Shown piece by piece: positions 19,854 to 27,811 of a stretch of DNA of 37,852 nucleotides (within the stretch, counting starts at the first letter, position 1; every line of letters begins with the position of its first letter). Origin of the DNA: a virus; IMG/VR virus record IMGVR_UViG_3300010375_000011, positions 1 through 37,852 of that record. One strand, given 5' to 3'. The notes beneath the pieces were generated by a model. That model ran no database searches and was not told where the DNA came from. It saw nothing but the letters and a program-made list of their open reading frames with translations. The position numbers and the translations under genes were made by a program.

Positions 19854-21192
19854 AGCGATCACGGGCGGCTTTGTCCCGCGCCCCTATCAGCTCCCCTATA
19901 TGTTCGCCATGGACAACGGCTGCAAATTCGCCGTTTGGGTGATGCACCGTCGCGGCGGCAAAGACCGCACGGCCCTGGCGCAGACCTGCAAGGATGCGCA
20001 CCGCCGCGTGGGCCTGTATTGGCATTGCCTGCCCACGCTGAAACAGGGCCGCAAGGTGGTGTGGGACAACATCACGAGCGAGGGAAAAAACCTGATCGAC
20101 CAGACTTTCCCCGCGCACCTCGTCAAGCGCCGTCTTGAGGACGAAATGAAAATCGAGCTGCACAACGGTTCGATTGTTCAAGTCGTCGGGGCGGACAACT
20201 TCAATTCGCTTGTCGGCGCGTCGCCGGTTCACGTGACGTTTTCCGAGTGGTCGCTGACCGACCCCCGCGCGTATGACTTTGTCCGCCCGATCCTGCGCGA
20301 AAACAACGGGTCGGTGTCGTTCATCTATACGCCTCGCGGGTTCAACCACGGTTGGAAAACGCTAGAGGTTGCGCGCAAGCTGCCCAAGGCCTTTATGGCC
20401 GTCATGTCGATCCGCGACACGGGCGTTTTGACCGAGGCCGACATCGCACAAGAGCGGGCGTATGACATGCCCGAAGAGCTGATACAGCAAGAGTATTACT
20501 GTGACTTCGCCTCGGCCAATGTCGGGGCCATCGTGGGCCGCTATATCAGCGCCGCAGAACGTGACGGCCGCGTGACCGTTGACAGCCAGGTCGAACCCGG
20601 CGCGCGCGTTGTCGTCTCGTGCGACTTGGGCTTTCGTGACGCCGCCGCGTTCTGGTTCTGGCAGATCAATCCGGGCGGTTTTGACCTCGTGCATTACGAG
20701 GAAGCCAGCGGCCTGGACGCCTCGGAATGGATCACGCGCCTTAAAGGCCTGGACATCAAGATTTCGCATGTCTATCTGCCGCACGATGCCCGCGCCAAGA
20801 CCATGGCGTCGCGGCATACGGTGGCCGAGCAATTCGCCAAGGCCTTTGAATGCTCGGTCGTCCCGCAAGGCAAATTGCAAGACCGGATCAACGCCGCGCG
20901 CCTCGTGATTCCGCGTTGCCGGTTCCACCCGGACGCCTGCGCCCGGGGCCTTGAGGCCCTGCGCGCGTGGGCCTTCAAGTGGGATGACGACCGCAAGATT
21001 TTTTCGGCCGAGCCCGAACACAACTGGGCTTCCCACGGCGCCGACGCCTTTAGCTACGGCGCGCAAGTCGTGCGCGAGCTGCTGCGCAGCGAAGCCCCGA
21101 AAGAGGCCCGCGTTTTCGACGGCACCCATTACCCCTTTTCGCTAGAAGAGCTGCACGAGACCGTGGGCTATCGACGCGATAACCGCATGTAA
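19846..21192 (+). CDS. terL: Terminase large subunit (ATPase and nuclease)
   Basis: 448 residues from ATG 19846. Walker A-like HRRGGKDRTA (~34-43), Walker B with catalytic Glu in HVTFSEW (E134), and the coupling motif YTPRG (161-165) define the packaging ATPase. The C-terminal RNase H-like nuclease has Asp260 (VVSCDLGFRDAAAF), Asp314 (YLPHDA) and Asp400 (SHGADAFSY). It translocates DNA into the prohead and cuts it at the end of packaging. It is complete, and its length is normal for podovirus/siphovirus TerL. Confidence 0.95.
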   Translation: MAEAITGGFVPRPYQLPYMFAMDNGCKFAVWVMHRRGGKDRTALAQTCKDAHRRVGLYWHCLPTLKQGRKVVWDNITSEGKNLIDQTFPAHLVKRRLEDEMKIELHNGSIVQVVGADNFNSLVGASPVHVTFSEWSLTDPRAYDFVRPILRENNGSVSFIYTPRGFNHGWKTLEVARKLPKAFMAVMSIRDTGVLTEADIAQERAYDMPEELIQQEYYCDFASANVGAIVGRYISAAERDGRVTVDSQVEPGARVVVSCDLGFRDAAAFWFWQINPGGFDLVHYEEASGLDASEWITRLKGLDIKISHVYLPHDARAKTMASRHTVAEQFAKAFECSVVPQGKLQDRINAARLVIPRCRFHPDACARGLEALRAWAFKWDDDRKIFSAEPEHNWASHGADAFSYGAQVVRELLRSEAPKEARVFDGTHYPFSLEELHETVGYRRDNRM

Positions 21193-21201
21193 GGCACCGC
21201 C

Positions 21202-23352
21202 ATGGCAGATACCACCACCGCCGACGACGCCACGCTAGACGCGATGGGCGAATCCGACGCGCCGCAGGCGGGCAATCCGCTGGCGAAGTCGCAGGCCCTC
21301 GCGCGCAAGTGGCAGCTTGAAATCGCCGCCGCCCGCAAGTGGATGAAACGCTTTCAAAAGGCCGCGCGCGACTGCGAAAAGGCCTACCTTGACAGCTCGC
21401 AGGTTCGCGATGCGCTCGTGCGCACCTATCAAGGCAAGACCAACCTGTTTTGGTCAAACGTGCAGGTCATCCTGTCGGCCATCTATGGCCGCCTGCCCAA
21501 AGCGGAAGTCGACCGCAAGTTTGGAGACTTTGACGACGATGTCGCCCGCGTGGCCGGCATCATCATGCAGCGCATTCTGAACGGGGATATTGAACGCGAG
21601 CATGACGACACGTCGGCCAGCATGCGCGACGCGGTGCAAGACCGTTTCGTCTCGGGCCTGGGGCAAGTGTGGGTGCGCTATGACGTGGACACCGAGATTC
21701 AAGAGCATCCGCAGCTAGACCCGATGACGGGTCAGCCGCCCATCGATCCGGCCACGGGTCAGCCCGTCATCGATCCCGAGACGGGCCAGCCGCCCACGCA
21801 GCAAGTCGAAACGATCCTGAACGAAGAGGCCGAAGTCGACTACGTCTATTGGGACGATTTTCTCTATTCGCCGTGCCGTCGCTGGCGCGAATGCCGATGG
21901 GTCGCGCGCCGTGTCTACCTGTCGCAGCCCAAGCTCATGGCGCGTTTTAAGCTGACCAAAGAGCAGGCCGAAGAAATTCCCATGGTCATGCAGGCCCCGG
22001 CCGACAACCAGGGCGACCGCGAAACCGACGTTCTCAAGGCCACGCCGTTTAAGCAAGCCGCCGTGTGGGAGCTGTGGGACAAAGACTCGAACTCGGTTTG
22101 CTGGTTTGTAGAGGGATATCAAAACGTCCTCGACTACCAACCCGACCCGCTAGAGCTGGACGACTTTTTCCCCTGCCCGCAACCGGTCGTCGCCACCACG
22201 CTAACTAGCGCTTTCATCCCGCGCCCGGACTACTCCATGGCGCAAGACCTGTACAAAGAGCTAGACCGCATCAATTCCAAGCTCTCGCACCTGACCGACG
22301 CCGTCAAGGCGGCAGGCGTCTATGACAAGAACGCGGCGGGTCTGAAAAGCCTGCTGACAACCGCGGTTGAAAACGCCCTTGTGCCGGTCGACAACTGGTC
22401 AGCGTTCAGCGAAAAGGGCGCGCTCAAAGGCGCCATGGATTGGATGCCTATCGAACAGTTCGTCAACGCCATCGTGCAACTGAACCAGCGCAAGCAACAG
22501 TTGCAAAGCGACCTATACGAAGTCCTGGGCATCTCGGACATCATGCGCGGCGCCAGCGTTGCCAGCGAGACGGCCACGGCGCAGCAACTAAAAGTCCAAT
22601 ACGGTGGCGCGCGCCTGAGCAACCTGCAAAACGACGTGGCGCGATTCGTGTCGGCCACGATGCGCATTCGCGCCAACATCATTTGCAACGTGTGGCAGCC
22701 TCAGACCATCATCGAGCGCTCGCAGATCATGCGCACGCCCGACGCGCCTTTCGCGCAGCAGGCCGTGCAGTTGCTCAAGGATTTTGGAACCGCCATGTTC
22801 CGAATCGTGGTCACGGCCGACACGCTCGCCGCGCCCGATTGGGAGGCCGAGAAGACGGCCCGTACCGAATTCCTCGGCGCCGTCTCCAACTACATCATGT
22901 CGGCCGGCCCGGTCGTGCAGAGCAATCCGCAGCTCGGCGCGTTCATGATGAAACTGCTTCAGTGGGCCGCCGCCGGCTTCAAGGGTGCAAAGGGCATCGA
23001 GGGCGTTCTCGATCAGGCCGCGCGCCAGCTCGAACAGCAGGCGCAGACCCCGCCGCCGCCGGCACCGCCCAGCCCCGAGGATCAAAAGAACACCGCGCAG
23101 GCGGCCAAGTACAACGCCGAGGCCAACCGCACGCAGAAAGAGGCCGCCCTTATCCCGCCGCAGGAAATCCGCCCGCCGGGCTTCCCTCCTGGCGGTATCC
23201 CGGGCTTCCCGCAGCTCGGCGAAATCCCCGGCGGCTCGATGGCGCCTAACGCCATCCCGCACGGGGGCCCGCAACCAGCCGCGCAAGGCCTGCCCGCTGC
23301 CCCTGGCACGGTCGCGCCGATGCTGCCGGCCCAACTGCCGCCCATCCAATGA
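21202..23352 (+). CDS. Portal protein (head-tail connector)
   Basis: 716 residues from ATG 21202. The N-terminal half contains AYLDSSQVRDALVRTYQGKT, NLFWSNVQVILSAIYGRLPK and repeats of the DPATGQPVIDPETGQPPT kind; the central part has YSMAQDLYKELDRINSKLSH and SDIMRGASVASETATAQQLK, typical of large podovirus portals. The C-terminal ~120 residues are Pro/Ala/Gln-rich and disordered, and may bind scaffold. It forms the dodecameric DNA gate between head and tail. It follows terL by ten bases. Confidence 0.9.
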   Translation: MADTTTADDATLDAMGESDAPQAGNPLAKSQALARKWQLEIAAARKWMKRFQKAARDCEKAYLDSSQVRDALVRTYQGKTNLFWSNVQVILSAIYGRLPKAEVDRKFGDFDDDVARVAGIIMQRILNGDIEREHDDTSASMRDAVQDRFVSGLGQVWVRYDVDTEIQEHPQLDPMTGQPPIDPATGQPVIDPETGQPPTQQVETILNEEAEVDYVYWDDFLYSPCRRWRECRWVARRVYLSQPKLMARFKLTKEQAEEIPMVMQAPADNQGDRETDVLKATPFKQAAVWELWDKDSNSVCWFVEGYQNVLDYQPDPLELDDFFPCPQPVVATTLTSAFIPRPDYSMAQDLYKELDRINSKLSHLTDAVKAAGVYDKNAAGLKSLLTTAVENALVPVDNWSAFSEKGALKGAMDWMPIEQFVNAIVQLNQRKQQLQSDLYEVLGISDIMRGASVASETATAQQLKVQYGGARLSNLQNDVARFVSATMRIRANIICNVWQPQTIIERSQIMRTPDAPFAQQAVQLLKDFGTAMFRIVVTADTLAAPDWEAEKTARTEFLGAVSNYIMSAGPVVQSNPQLGAFMMKLLQWAAAGFKGAKGIEGVLDQAARQLEQQAQTPPPPAPPSPEDQKNTAQAAKYNAEANRTQKEAALIPPQEIRPPGFPPGGIPGFPQLGEIPGGSMAPNAIPHGGPQPAAQGLPAAPGTVAPMLPAQLPPIQ

Positions 23353-23552
23353 CCACGGACGAAGCCATGGCGGCGCTAGCCGCCGCCCGACTCGCGCTTT
23401 TTGCCGCGTCGCAGAAACGCGAGGCCGTTGTTTTGCGCCGCGTGCGCATCGAGGCGCCCGAATCGCTCGACAGCATTAACGCCGACATCGCCACGGCACG
23501 CGACGCCGTGATTCAAGCAATGACCGACGTGCAAACCGCCATGGGGGCCTAG
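23349..23552 (+). CDS. Small helical hypothetical protein in the head module
   Basis: 67 residues from ATG 23349, ATGA-coupled to the portal gene. Almost entirely helical (EAMAALAAARLALFAASQKR, INADIATARDAVIQAMTDVQ), probably a coiled-coil hairpin. Ends with TAG used as an ordinary stop. A structural or scaffold-helper role is possible; nothing specific can be read from the sequence. Confidence 0.7.
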   Translation: MTTDEAMAALAAARLALFAASQKREAVVLRRVRIEAPESLDSINADIATARDAVIQAMTDVQTAMGA

Positions 23553-23556
23553 TTCT

Positions 23557-23940
23557 ATGCCGTCCTATACCTTTCGTTGCGACGCCTGCGGCGAGCTGCT
23601 GACGCATGTCAGCTCGATCCGCGACTACATCGCCGACCGCCCGACGTTCGTTCACTGCGGCGCCCCCATGGATCGGTTTTTTGAAGTCGTGCCGGCCCTG
23701 GCGATCAACAACCCCGGCGCCGGGGATCGTCACTATGACGGCCTGCGCGCGCCCGATGGAACCGACATCAGCAGCCGCAGCAAACACCGCGAATACATGC
23801 GGGCCAATAACCTGACGACGGCCGACGACTTCACGCAGACATGGGCGAAGGCCGCCGAGCAGCGCGCCGCAACCCTGGCCGGGCATGACGCGACGCGCGG
23901 CGCCGACATCGCGCAGGCCATCGCCAAGCTAGGCGGCTGA
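23557..23940 (+). CDS. FmdB-like zinc-ribbon protein in the head module
   Basis: 127 residues from ATG 23557. MPSYTFRCDACGELLTHVSS, with Cys8 and Cys11, and FVHCGAPMDRFFE, with His33 and Cys34, resemble the FmdB zinc ribbon that is common in podovirus head modules. The remainder (LRAPDGTDISSRSKHREYMR, NNLTTADDFTQTWAKAAEQR) is charged and helical. Metal binding is likely; the role in virion assembly is unknown. Confidence 0.75.
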   Translation: MPSYTFRCDACGELLTHVSSIRDYIADRPTFVHCGAPMDRFFEVVPALAINNPGAGDRHYDGLRAPDGTDISSRSKHREYMRANNLTTADDFTQTWAKAAEQRAATLAGHDATRGADIAQAIAKLGG

Positions 23941-23983
23941 CGTTTCACGTGAACCTATTCAGCGATTACACCGCGCACTGAGC

Positions 23984-24003
23984 GGGATGCAGAGGGATAA
24001 CAA
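23984..24003 (+). repeat. Weak third copy of the tandem decamer motif
   Basis: GGGATGCAGA followed by GGGATAACAA repeats GGGAT exactly ten bases apart, immediately upstream of the scaffold gene. Outside GGGAT it resembles the elements at 3297 and 13220 only loosely. Confidence 0.25.
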
Positions 24004-24008
24004 AAGGC

Positions 24009-25130
24009 ATGACCATGGCAACCGAACTTGACACCAACACGGCCAGCGATACGGGCGGCGATGACGCCGAAGAGCTATCCCTGCGCGACACCATCGATGC
24101 GGCCTTTGAAGAGACCGCGACCGACGAACCGCAAGACACCCCGGCTAGCCGCGCGCGCGATGAGCAAGGCCGATTTGCCAGCAAGGCCGCCACGCCTGCG
24201 GCGCAGGTCGCGCCAGGGCCCGCGCCGGCCGCGCAGCAGGCACAGCAGGCCGCGCCCGACCTCACGCAGATAAACGGCCTGCCGCAACAGGGCCAGGGCG
24301 CCGCGCCCGCCGCGCCCGAGCTGAAGGCGCCCGCGTCCTGGCGCCCCGAGGCCCGCGAGAAATGGGCGTCCATCGATCCCGACATCCGCGCCGAAATCCA
24401 CAAGCGCGAGTCCGAGGCAAACCGGGTAGTTCAGACTGCGGCGCAGCAACGACAGTTTGTGGAGCAATTCGAAAAGCTCATGCAGCCTTACGAAATGTTC
24501 ATTCGGGCCGAGAACTCGAACCCGCTTGCGGCCGTCGATAACATGATGCGCACGGCCGCCGAGCTGCGGGTCGGCACCCCCATGGCGAAGGCCAATCTCG
24601 TGGCCGGGATCATCCGCAATTTCGGGATTGATCTACCGATGCTCGATAGCATCCTCGCGGGCCAGCCACCCCAAGGCGTGGTCAATCCCGCTCAAGCCCA
24701 ATTCCATGATCCGCGCGTCGACCAATTGCTCGCCATGCAAGCGCAGCAGGCGCAAGAGGCCGCGCGGTTTGAAAACGAGGCGATCCGCACCGGCTTGCAG
24801 CAATTCGCCGCCGCGCCAGGGCATGAGTTTTACGGGGACGTGGCCGGCATCATGGCCGACATGGTCGAGATTCAAGCGCGCCAGGGCCAGCCTATCGACC
24901 TCGAAAAAATCTATCAGCGGGCTTGCCAACTGCATGATGACGTGTCTACCATTCTCACGCAGCGAGCAGCCGCGCAAAGCGCCGGCAACAACTCGCGGGC
25001 GGTACTTCGCGCGAAGCGCGCCGCATCGAGCCTAAAGAGCGATCCGACCCCGGGCGGGGCCACGGCGCCTAAAAGCGACTCGATCCGCGCTGCCATCGAA
25101 GCCGCCATGGATTCGGCAGGCGACGCCTAG
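24009..25130 (+). CDS. Scaffolding protein
   Basis: 373 residues from ATG 24009 (a second in-frame ATG lies two codons on). An acidic N-terminus (GGDDAEELSLRDTIDAAFEE), an Ala/Gln/Pro-rich linker, LKAPASWRPEAREKWASIDP followed by DIRAEIHKRESEANRVVQTA, a long helical body and a basic C-terminal tail are typical of podovirus capsid assembly scaffolds. It stands between portal and major capsid genes, the expected order. It directs prohead assembly and is removed before packaging. Confidence 0.88.
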   Translation: MTMATELDTNTASDTGGDDAEELSLRDTIDAAFEETATDEPQDTPASRARDEQGRFASKAATPAAQVAPGPAPAAQQAQQAAPDLTQINGLPQQGQGAAPAAPELKAPASWRPEAREKWASIDPDIRAEIHKRESEANRVVQTAAQQRQFVEQFEKLMQPYEMFIRAENSNPLAAVDNMMRTAAELRVGTPMAKANLVAGIIRNFGIDLPMLDSILAGQPPQGVVNPAQAQFHDPRVDQLLAMQAQQAQEAARFENEAIRTGLQQFAAAPGHEFYGDVAGIMADMVEIQARQGQPIDLEKIYQRACQLHDDVSTILTQRAAAQSAGNNSRAVLRAKRAASSLKSDPTPGGATAPKSDSIRAAIEAAMDSAGDA

Positions 25131-25161
25131 CCAGTCCACCCCGGAAGCCTACGGCCCATCC

Positions 25162-25197
25162 GGTTCGCAAGCGCCATTAGACCGGCGCGGATGAACC
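25162..25197 (+). other. Imperfect hairpin in the major capsid leader
   Basis: GGTTC/GAACC and GCGCC/GGCGC pair around a symmetric internal loop, ahead of the capsid start. Downstream the leader reads ACTTTTTGGAG, a U-rich Shine-Dalgarno shared with the gene at 26301. It may stabilise the highly expressed capsid message; unproven. Confidence 0.3.
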
Positions 25198-25251
25198 CTC
25201 GGGCCATCTCCAAACGGTCGTGACTCACCACCACTTTTTGGAGCCCTCACC

Positions 25252-25929
25252 ATGGCTTTTCCGAACGTCACCGACATCGTCGCGACCACCATCGAGGCGC
25301 GCTCGCGCAAGCTGGCCGACAACGTCACCAAGAACAACGCTCTTCTTTCGCGCCTGAACGAGCGCGGCAACATCCGCACCGTGTCGGGCGGCTCGCTGAT
25401 CTTTGAAGAAATCAGCTTCGCCGAAAACGGCAACGTGGGTTGGTATTCGGGCTATGACCTGCTGCCGGTCGCCGCGCAGGATGTCATCAGCGCCGCGCAA
25501 TTCGACTTCAAGCAGGCGGCCTGCCCGGTCGTCATCTCGGGTCTCGACCAGCTCAAGAACGCCGGCAAAGAGCAATTTATCGACTTGCTCGAAGGCCGTA
25601 TCAAGGTCGCGGAATCGACCATGATGAACCTGCTTGCCGCTGGCGTTTACAGCGACGGCACGGGCGCGGGCGGTAAGCAACTGATTGGCCTGGACGCCGC
25701 CGTCCCGGTGAATCCCGCGACCGGTGTCTATGGCGGTATCGACCGCGCGACGTGGGCTTTCTGGCGCAGCAAGTCCACCACCATGGGCAGCACGGCCACC
25801 ACCACCACGATTCAGCCGGCCATGAATACCATGTGGTCGAGCCTCGTGCGCGGCATGGATCGCCCCGACCTGATCGTCATGGACAACTTCATGTGGGGCA
25901 TCTACATGGGGTCGCTCCAAGTGCAATAG
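25252..25929 (+). CDS. Major capsid protein, N-terminal 225 codons, ending at an in-frame TAG
   Basis: ATG 25252 has a GGAG ribosome site in a U-rich context (ACTTTTTGGAGCC). The sequence FPNVTDIVATTIEARSRKLA, NNALLSRLNERGNIRTVSGG, EQFIDLLEGRIKVAESTMMN, GIDRATWAFWRSKST and PDLIVMDNFMWGIYMGSLQ identifies an HK97-fold major capsid protein of betaproteobacterial podoviruses. At codon 226 the frame hits TAG (25927-25929), and coding continues in the same frame to TAA at 26217 with a conserved-looking C-terminus. The whole gene would encode 321 residues, a normal length for the family. Truncation here would remove about 95 residues of the fold, so the 225-residue product alone is unlikely to build a capsid. 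Alternatives are a CAG-to-TAG base error, an amber mutation, or readthrough. Confidence 0.85.
   Translation: MAFPNVTDIVATTIEARSRKLADNVTKNNALLSRLNERGNIRTVSGGSLIFEEISFAENGNVGWYSGYDLLPVAAQDVISAAQFDFKQAACPVVISGLDQLKNAGKEQFIDLLEGRIKVAESTMMNLLAAGVYSDGTGAGGKQLIGLDAAVPVNPATGVYGGIDRATWAFWRSKSTTMGSTATTTTIQPAMNTMWSSLVRGMDRPDLIVMDNFMWGIYMGSLQVQ
25927..25929 (+). other. In-frame amber codon inside the major capsid gene
   Basis: The codons read GTG CAA TAG CGT TTC ACG. Both sides are in the same frame with no other stop for 226 codons upstream and 95 downstream. One C-to-T change from CAG (Gln) would explain it. TAG is used as a normal stop by several other genes here (for example those ending at 2266, 16923, 19287, 23552, 25130 and 26489), so global reassignment of TAG is excluded. 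Confidence 0.9.
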
Positions 25930-25947
25930 CGTTTCACGTCGCCGACC

Positions 25948-26217
25948 GTGGGCAACCTCGGTTTCCCGACGATCAAATTCATGGATGCCGATGTCGTTCT
26001 CGATGGCGGTATCGGCGGCTTCGCCGTCACGAAGACCATGTATTTCCTGAACTCGAAATACATCTTCTTCCGCCCCCACGCCGACCGCAACATGGTGTCG
26101 CTCGCGCCGAATCGCCGCTATGCGATCAACCAGGACGCGGAAGTCCAAATCCTGGCCTGGGCCGGGAACATGACCAGCAGCGGCGCGCAATTCCAAGGCC
26201 GTCTGATCTCGCCGTAA
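25948..26217 (+). CDS. Major capsid protein, C-terminal part after the amber codon
   Basis: This frame is in phase with the preceding capsid segment; GTG 25948 is only a formal start and has no ribosome site. It encodes LGFPTIKFMDADVVLDGGIG, TMYFLNSKYIFFRPHADRNM and RYAINQDAEVQILAWAGNMT, the conserved C-terminal beta-rich part of the same capsid family. Independent translation is improbable. It is best read as the rest of a 321-residue capsid protein, and an intrinsic terminator follows at once. Confidence 0.75.
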   Translation: MGNLGFPTIKFMDADVVLDGGIGGFAVTKTMYFLNSKYIFFRPHADRNMVSLAPNRRYAINQDAEVQILAWAGNMTSSGAQFQGRLISP

Positions 26218-26263
26218 CCCAACGCCGGCAGCGGGGGCGCAAGCCCTCGCGCGGTTGCCTTCG

Positions 26264-26288
26264 CCCGGGGTTCCCCCCGGGACTTTTT
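26264..26288 (+). terminator. Intrinsic terminator after the major capsid gene
   Basis: CCCGGGG-TTCC-CCCCGGG (26264-26281) is a perfect 7-bp stem, followed by ACTTTTT. Its U-run merges with the GGAG ribosome site of the next gene. It may be only partly efficient, tuning capsid against downstream expression. Confidence 0.75.
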
Positions 26289-26300
26289 GGAGAAAGCGAC

Positions 26301-26489
26301 ATGCCCAAGTCCAAGGCTTCGGATACCCCAGACCCTACCGACGCGGCACCCTCGGGCGAGGATTTCCGCGCAGACCTGGCGCCGGCCAGTCCGCCGCAAT
26401 TCGACGCGGCCACCGACGACCCGGCGCACCCACTGCACCACCACGCCAAGCGCGACGCCCTCGTCTCGCCTGAACCCGCGAAGGAATAG
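26301..26489 (+). CDS. Small acidic, Pro/Asp-rich hypothetical protein
   Basis: 62 residues from ATG 26301, with a TTTTTGGAG ribosome site. The sequence is disordered-looking and rich in Asp, Pro, Ala and His (SDTPDPTDAAPSGEDFRADL, HPLHHHAKRD). It ends with TAG two bases before the next gene. Small proteins of this type follow capsid genes in several phages; the role is unknown. Confidence 0.65.
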   Translation: MPKSKASDTPDPTDAAPSGEDFRADLAPASPPQFDAATDDPAHPLHHHAKRDALVSPEPAKE

Positions 26490-26491
26490 AT

Positions 26492-27139
26492 ATGCCTGCA
26501 TCGTTCCAAACCGATGGCGCGCTGAACGCGTTTCAAGGCGGCAACGACATCGGCGGCGCCAATACCGGTATCGGTGTCGCGTCCAACCAGTCGGGCCCGC
26601 TCTCGACGCAAATTCAGTTCTCGACCACCACAACCGATTTCGTGGCCTGCCACATCGGCGACGGCGCGCTCGCGACCAGCGCGAGCAATACCGGCAACAT
26701 CGTGCAAGAGCCCCCCGCGATCACGGCGGGCACGGGCTACACAAACGGCACGTACAAGATTGAAAGCGACGCCAGCGGCGGCCAGGGCGCGCAGGCCGCT
26801 TCAATCTTCATCACCGTTTCGGGCGGCGCCATTACCGCCGCGCGCGTCAAGCGCCCCGGCTCGGGCTTCACCAGCGCCCCGACGTTCACGCTTGCCAACG
26901 CGGTAAACGTCAACGACGGCACCGGCATTGGCGCCGGCACGGGCGGCGCGGTAACGGTAACGGTCGGCCTCGACTCGCGCGCTGTCATGCTCGGCGCGGC
27001 CTTCGGCACGAACAAGGGTACGCGTCGACTTCAGGCCGCCGGCAGCGTTGCCAACGGCGCGGCCGTGTCCGGTGGTTATCTGAATCGCTCGGGCCGCACG
27101 ATGGTTGCGGGCGATCAGTGCTGGGCCGTGGCGCCCTGA
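26492..27139 (+). CDS. Probable head decoration or head-fibre protein
   Basis: 215 residues from ATG 26492. It is Gly/Ala/Thr-rich and beta-rich, with a module ITAGTGYTNGTYKIESDASG, ASIFITVSGGAITAARVKRP and GSGFTSAPTFTL that recurs in phage surface proteins. N-terminal (GGANTGIGVASNQSGPLSTQ) and C-terminal (GSVANGAAVSGGYLNRSGRT) parts look like capsid-binding domains. Directly after the capsid genes this suggests decoration of the capsid surface. The structural class is likely, the exact function inferred. Confidence 0.75.
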   Translation: MPASFQTDGALNAFQGGNDIGGANTGIGVASNQSGPLSTQIQFSTTTTDFVACHIGDGALATSASNTGNIVQEPPAITAGTGYTNGTYKIESDASGGQGAQAASIFITVSGGAITAARVKRPGSGFTSAPTFTLANAVNVNDGTGIGAGTGGAVTVTVGLDSRAVMLGAAFGTNKGTRRLQAAGSVANGAAVSGGYLNRSGRTMVAGDQCWAVAP

Positions 27140-27145
27140 CCCTAT

Positions 27146-27207
27146 GGGCCCGCTAAGGGCCACCGCGCCGGGCGAATTGCACTTTCCTAGCGTGCCGTGG
27201 CGGGCCC
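27146..27207. repeat. Inverted repeat in the gap after the decoration gene
   Basis: GGGCCCGC (27146-27153) and GCGGGCCC (27200-27207) are reverse complements about 46 bases apart. No U-run follows on the plus strand. It could fold the message between two head genes; there is no clear terminator here. Confidence 0.3.
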
Positions 27208-27225
27208 TCCAACTGAGAGAAAAAA

Positions 27226-27807
27226 ATGGAAACGTTTGATGGCGACCCGGCACTCTTCACCAAGGCCAACGCGGGCGACGACTCGCTCTTTGTCGTGTTC
27301 TATATGGGCACGATGAAAAACGAGGACAAGTCCATTGAAGCCGGCCGCCCGATCATCGATGACGTGGAATGCTGCCGCATCATCGTGCCGGGCGACAAAA
27401 ACAATGTCATTGACCGCCCCGCGACGGCCAGCGACAAGGCACGTTTTGCCAAGCAATACGCCCTGTTTAAGCAGGGCATGAAAGAGGACGACCAATCGAG
27501 CGGCACGCGCCTTACCGAATGGCCGTTTCTCTCGCGCGGCCAGTGCGAGGAATTCCGCTATCTCGGCATCCGCACCGTGGAACAGCTCGCCGAAGTCCGC
27601 GACGACGTGGTCGCCAAGGTTCCGGGCCTCGTGAACCTCAAGCAACACGCGGCCGTGTGGTTGGGCAAGACCAAGAACGCGGCCGAGGCGGCGAAGCAGG
27701 CCAAGCTCATGAGCGATCAGGCCAACCGCATCAGCACGCTTGAGGAAGTCGTGCGCGATCAGGCGGCCCGCATCGAAAAGCTGCTGACCAGCAACAGCAA
27801 GGCGTAA
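27226..27807 (+). CDS. Hypothetical virion-associated protein
   Basis: 193 residues from ATG 27226, behind GAGAGAAAAA. The N-terminal ~60 residues are beta-rich (DDSLFVVFYMGTMKNEDKSI, DDVECCRIIVPGDKNNVID), then RLTEWPFLSRGQCEEFRYLG and IRTVEQLAEVRDDVVAKVPG resemble a helix-hairpin-helix-like segment, ending in a coiled-coil tail (MSDQANRISTLEEVVRDQAA). I recall similar proteins in head-tail regions of podoviruses. A structural or connector role is probable, the mechanism is unknown. Confidence 0.75.
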   Translation: METFDGDPALFTKANAGDDSLFVVFYMGTMKNEDKSIEAGRPIIDDVECCRIIVPGDKNNVIDRPATASDKARFAKQYALFKQGMKEDDQSSGTRLTEWPFLSRGQCEEFRYLGIRTVEQLAEVRDDVVAKVPGLVNLKQHAAVWLGKTKNAAEAAKQAKLMSDQANRISTLEEVVRDQAARIEKLLTSNSKA

Positions 27808-27811
27808 AGCC

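Noticed and set aside
20362-21129. Long minus-strand frames opposite terL and portal (also 22588-23349)
   Set aside because: They are shadows of conserved plus-strand genes, with biased Arg/Ala/Gly composition and no start signals.
25927-25929. Global reassignment of TAG to an amino acid
   Set aside because: Many intact genes use TAG as their terminal stop, often directly in front of the next start codon, and reading through would run into neighbouring genes.
25225-26196. 323-codon minus-strand frame opposite the major capsid gene that is not interrupted by the amber site
   Set aside because: The plus strand encodes conserved capsid sequence on both sides of the TAG; the antisense translation is Arg/His/Gly-rich without any recognisable protein, and there is no ribosome site.
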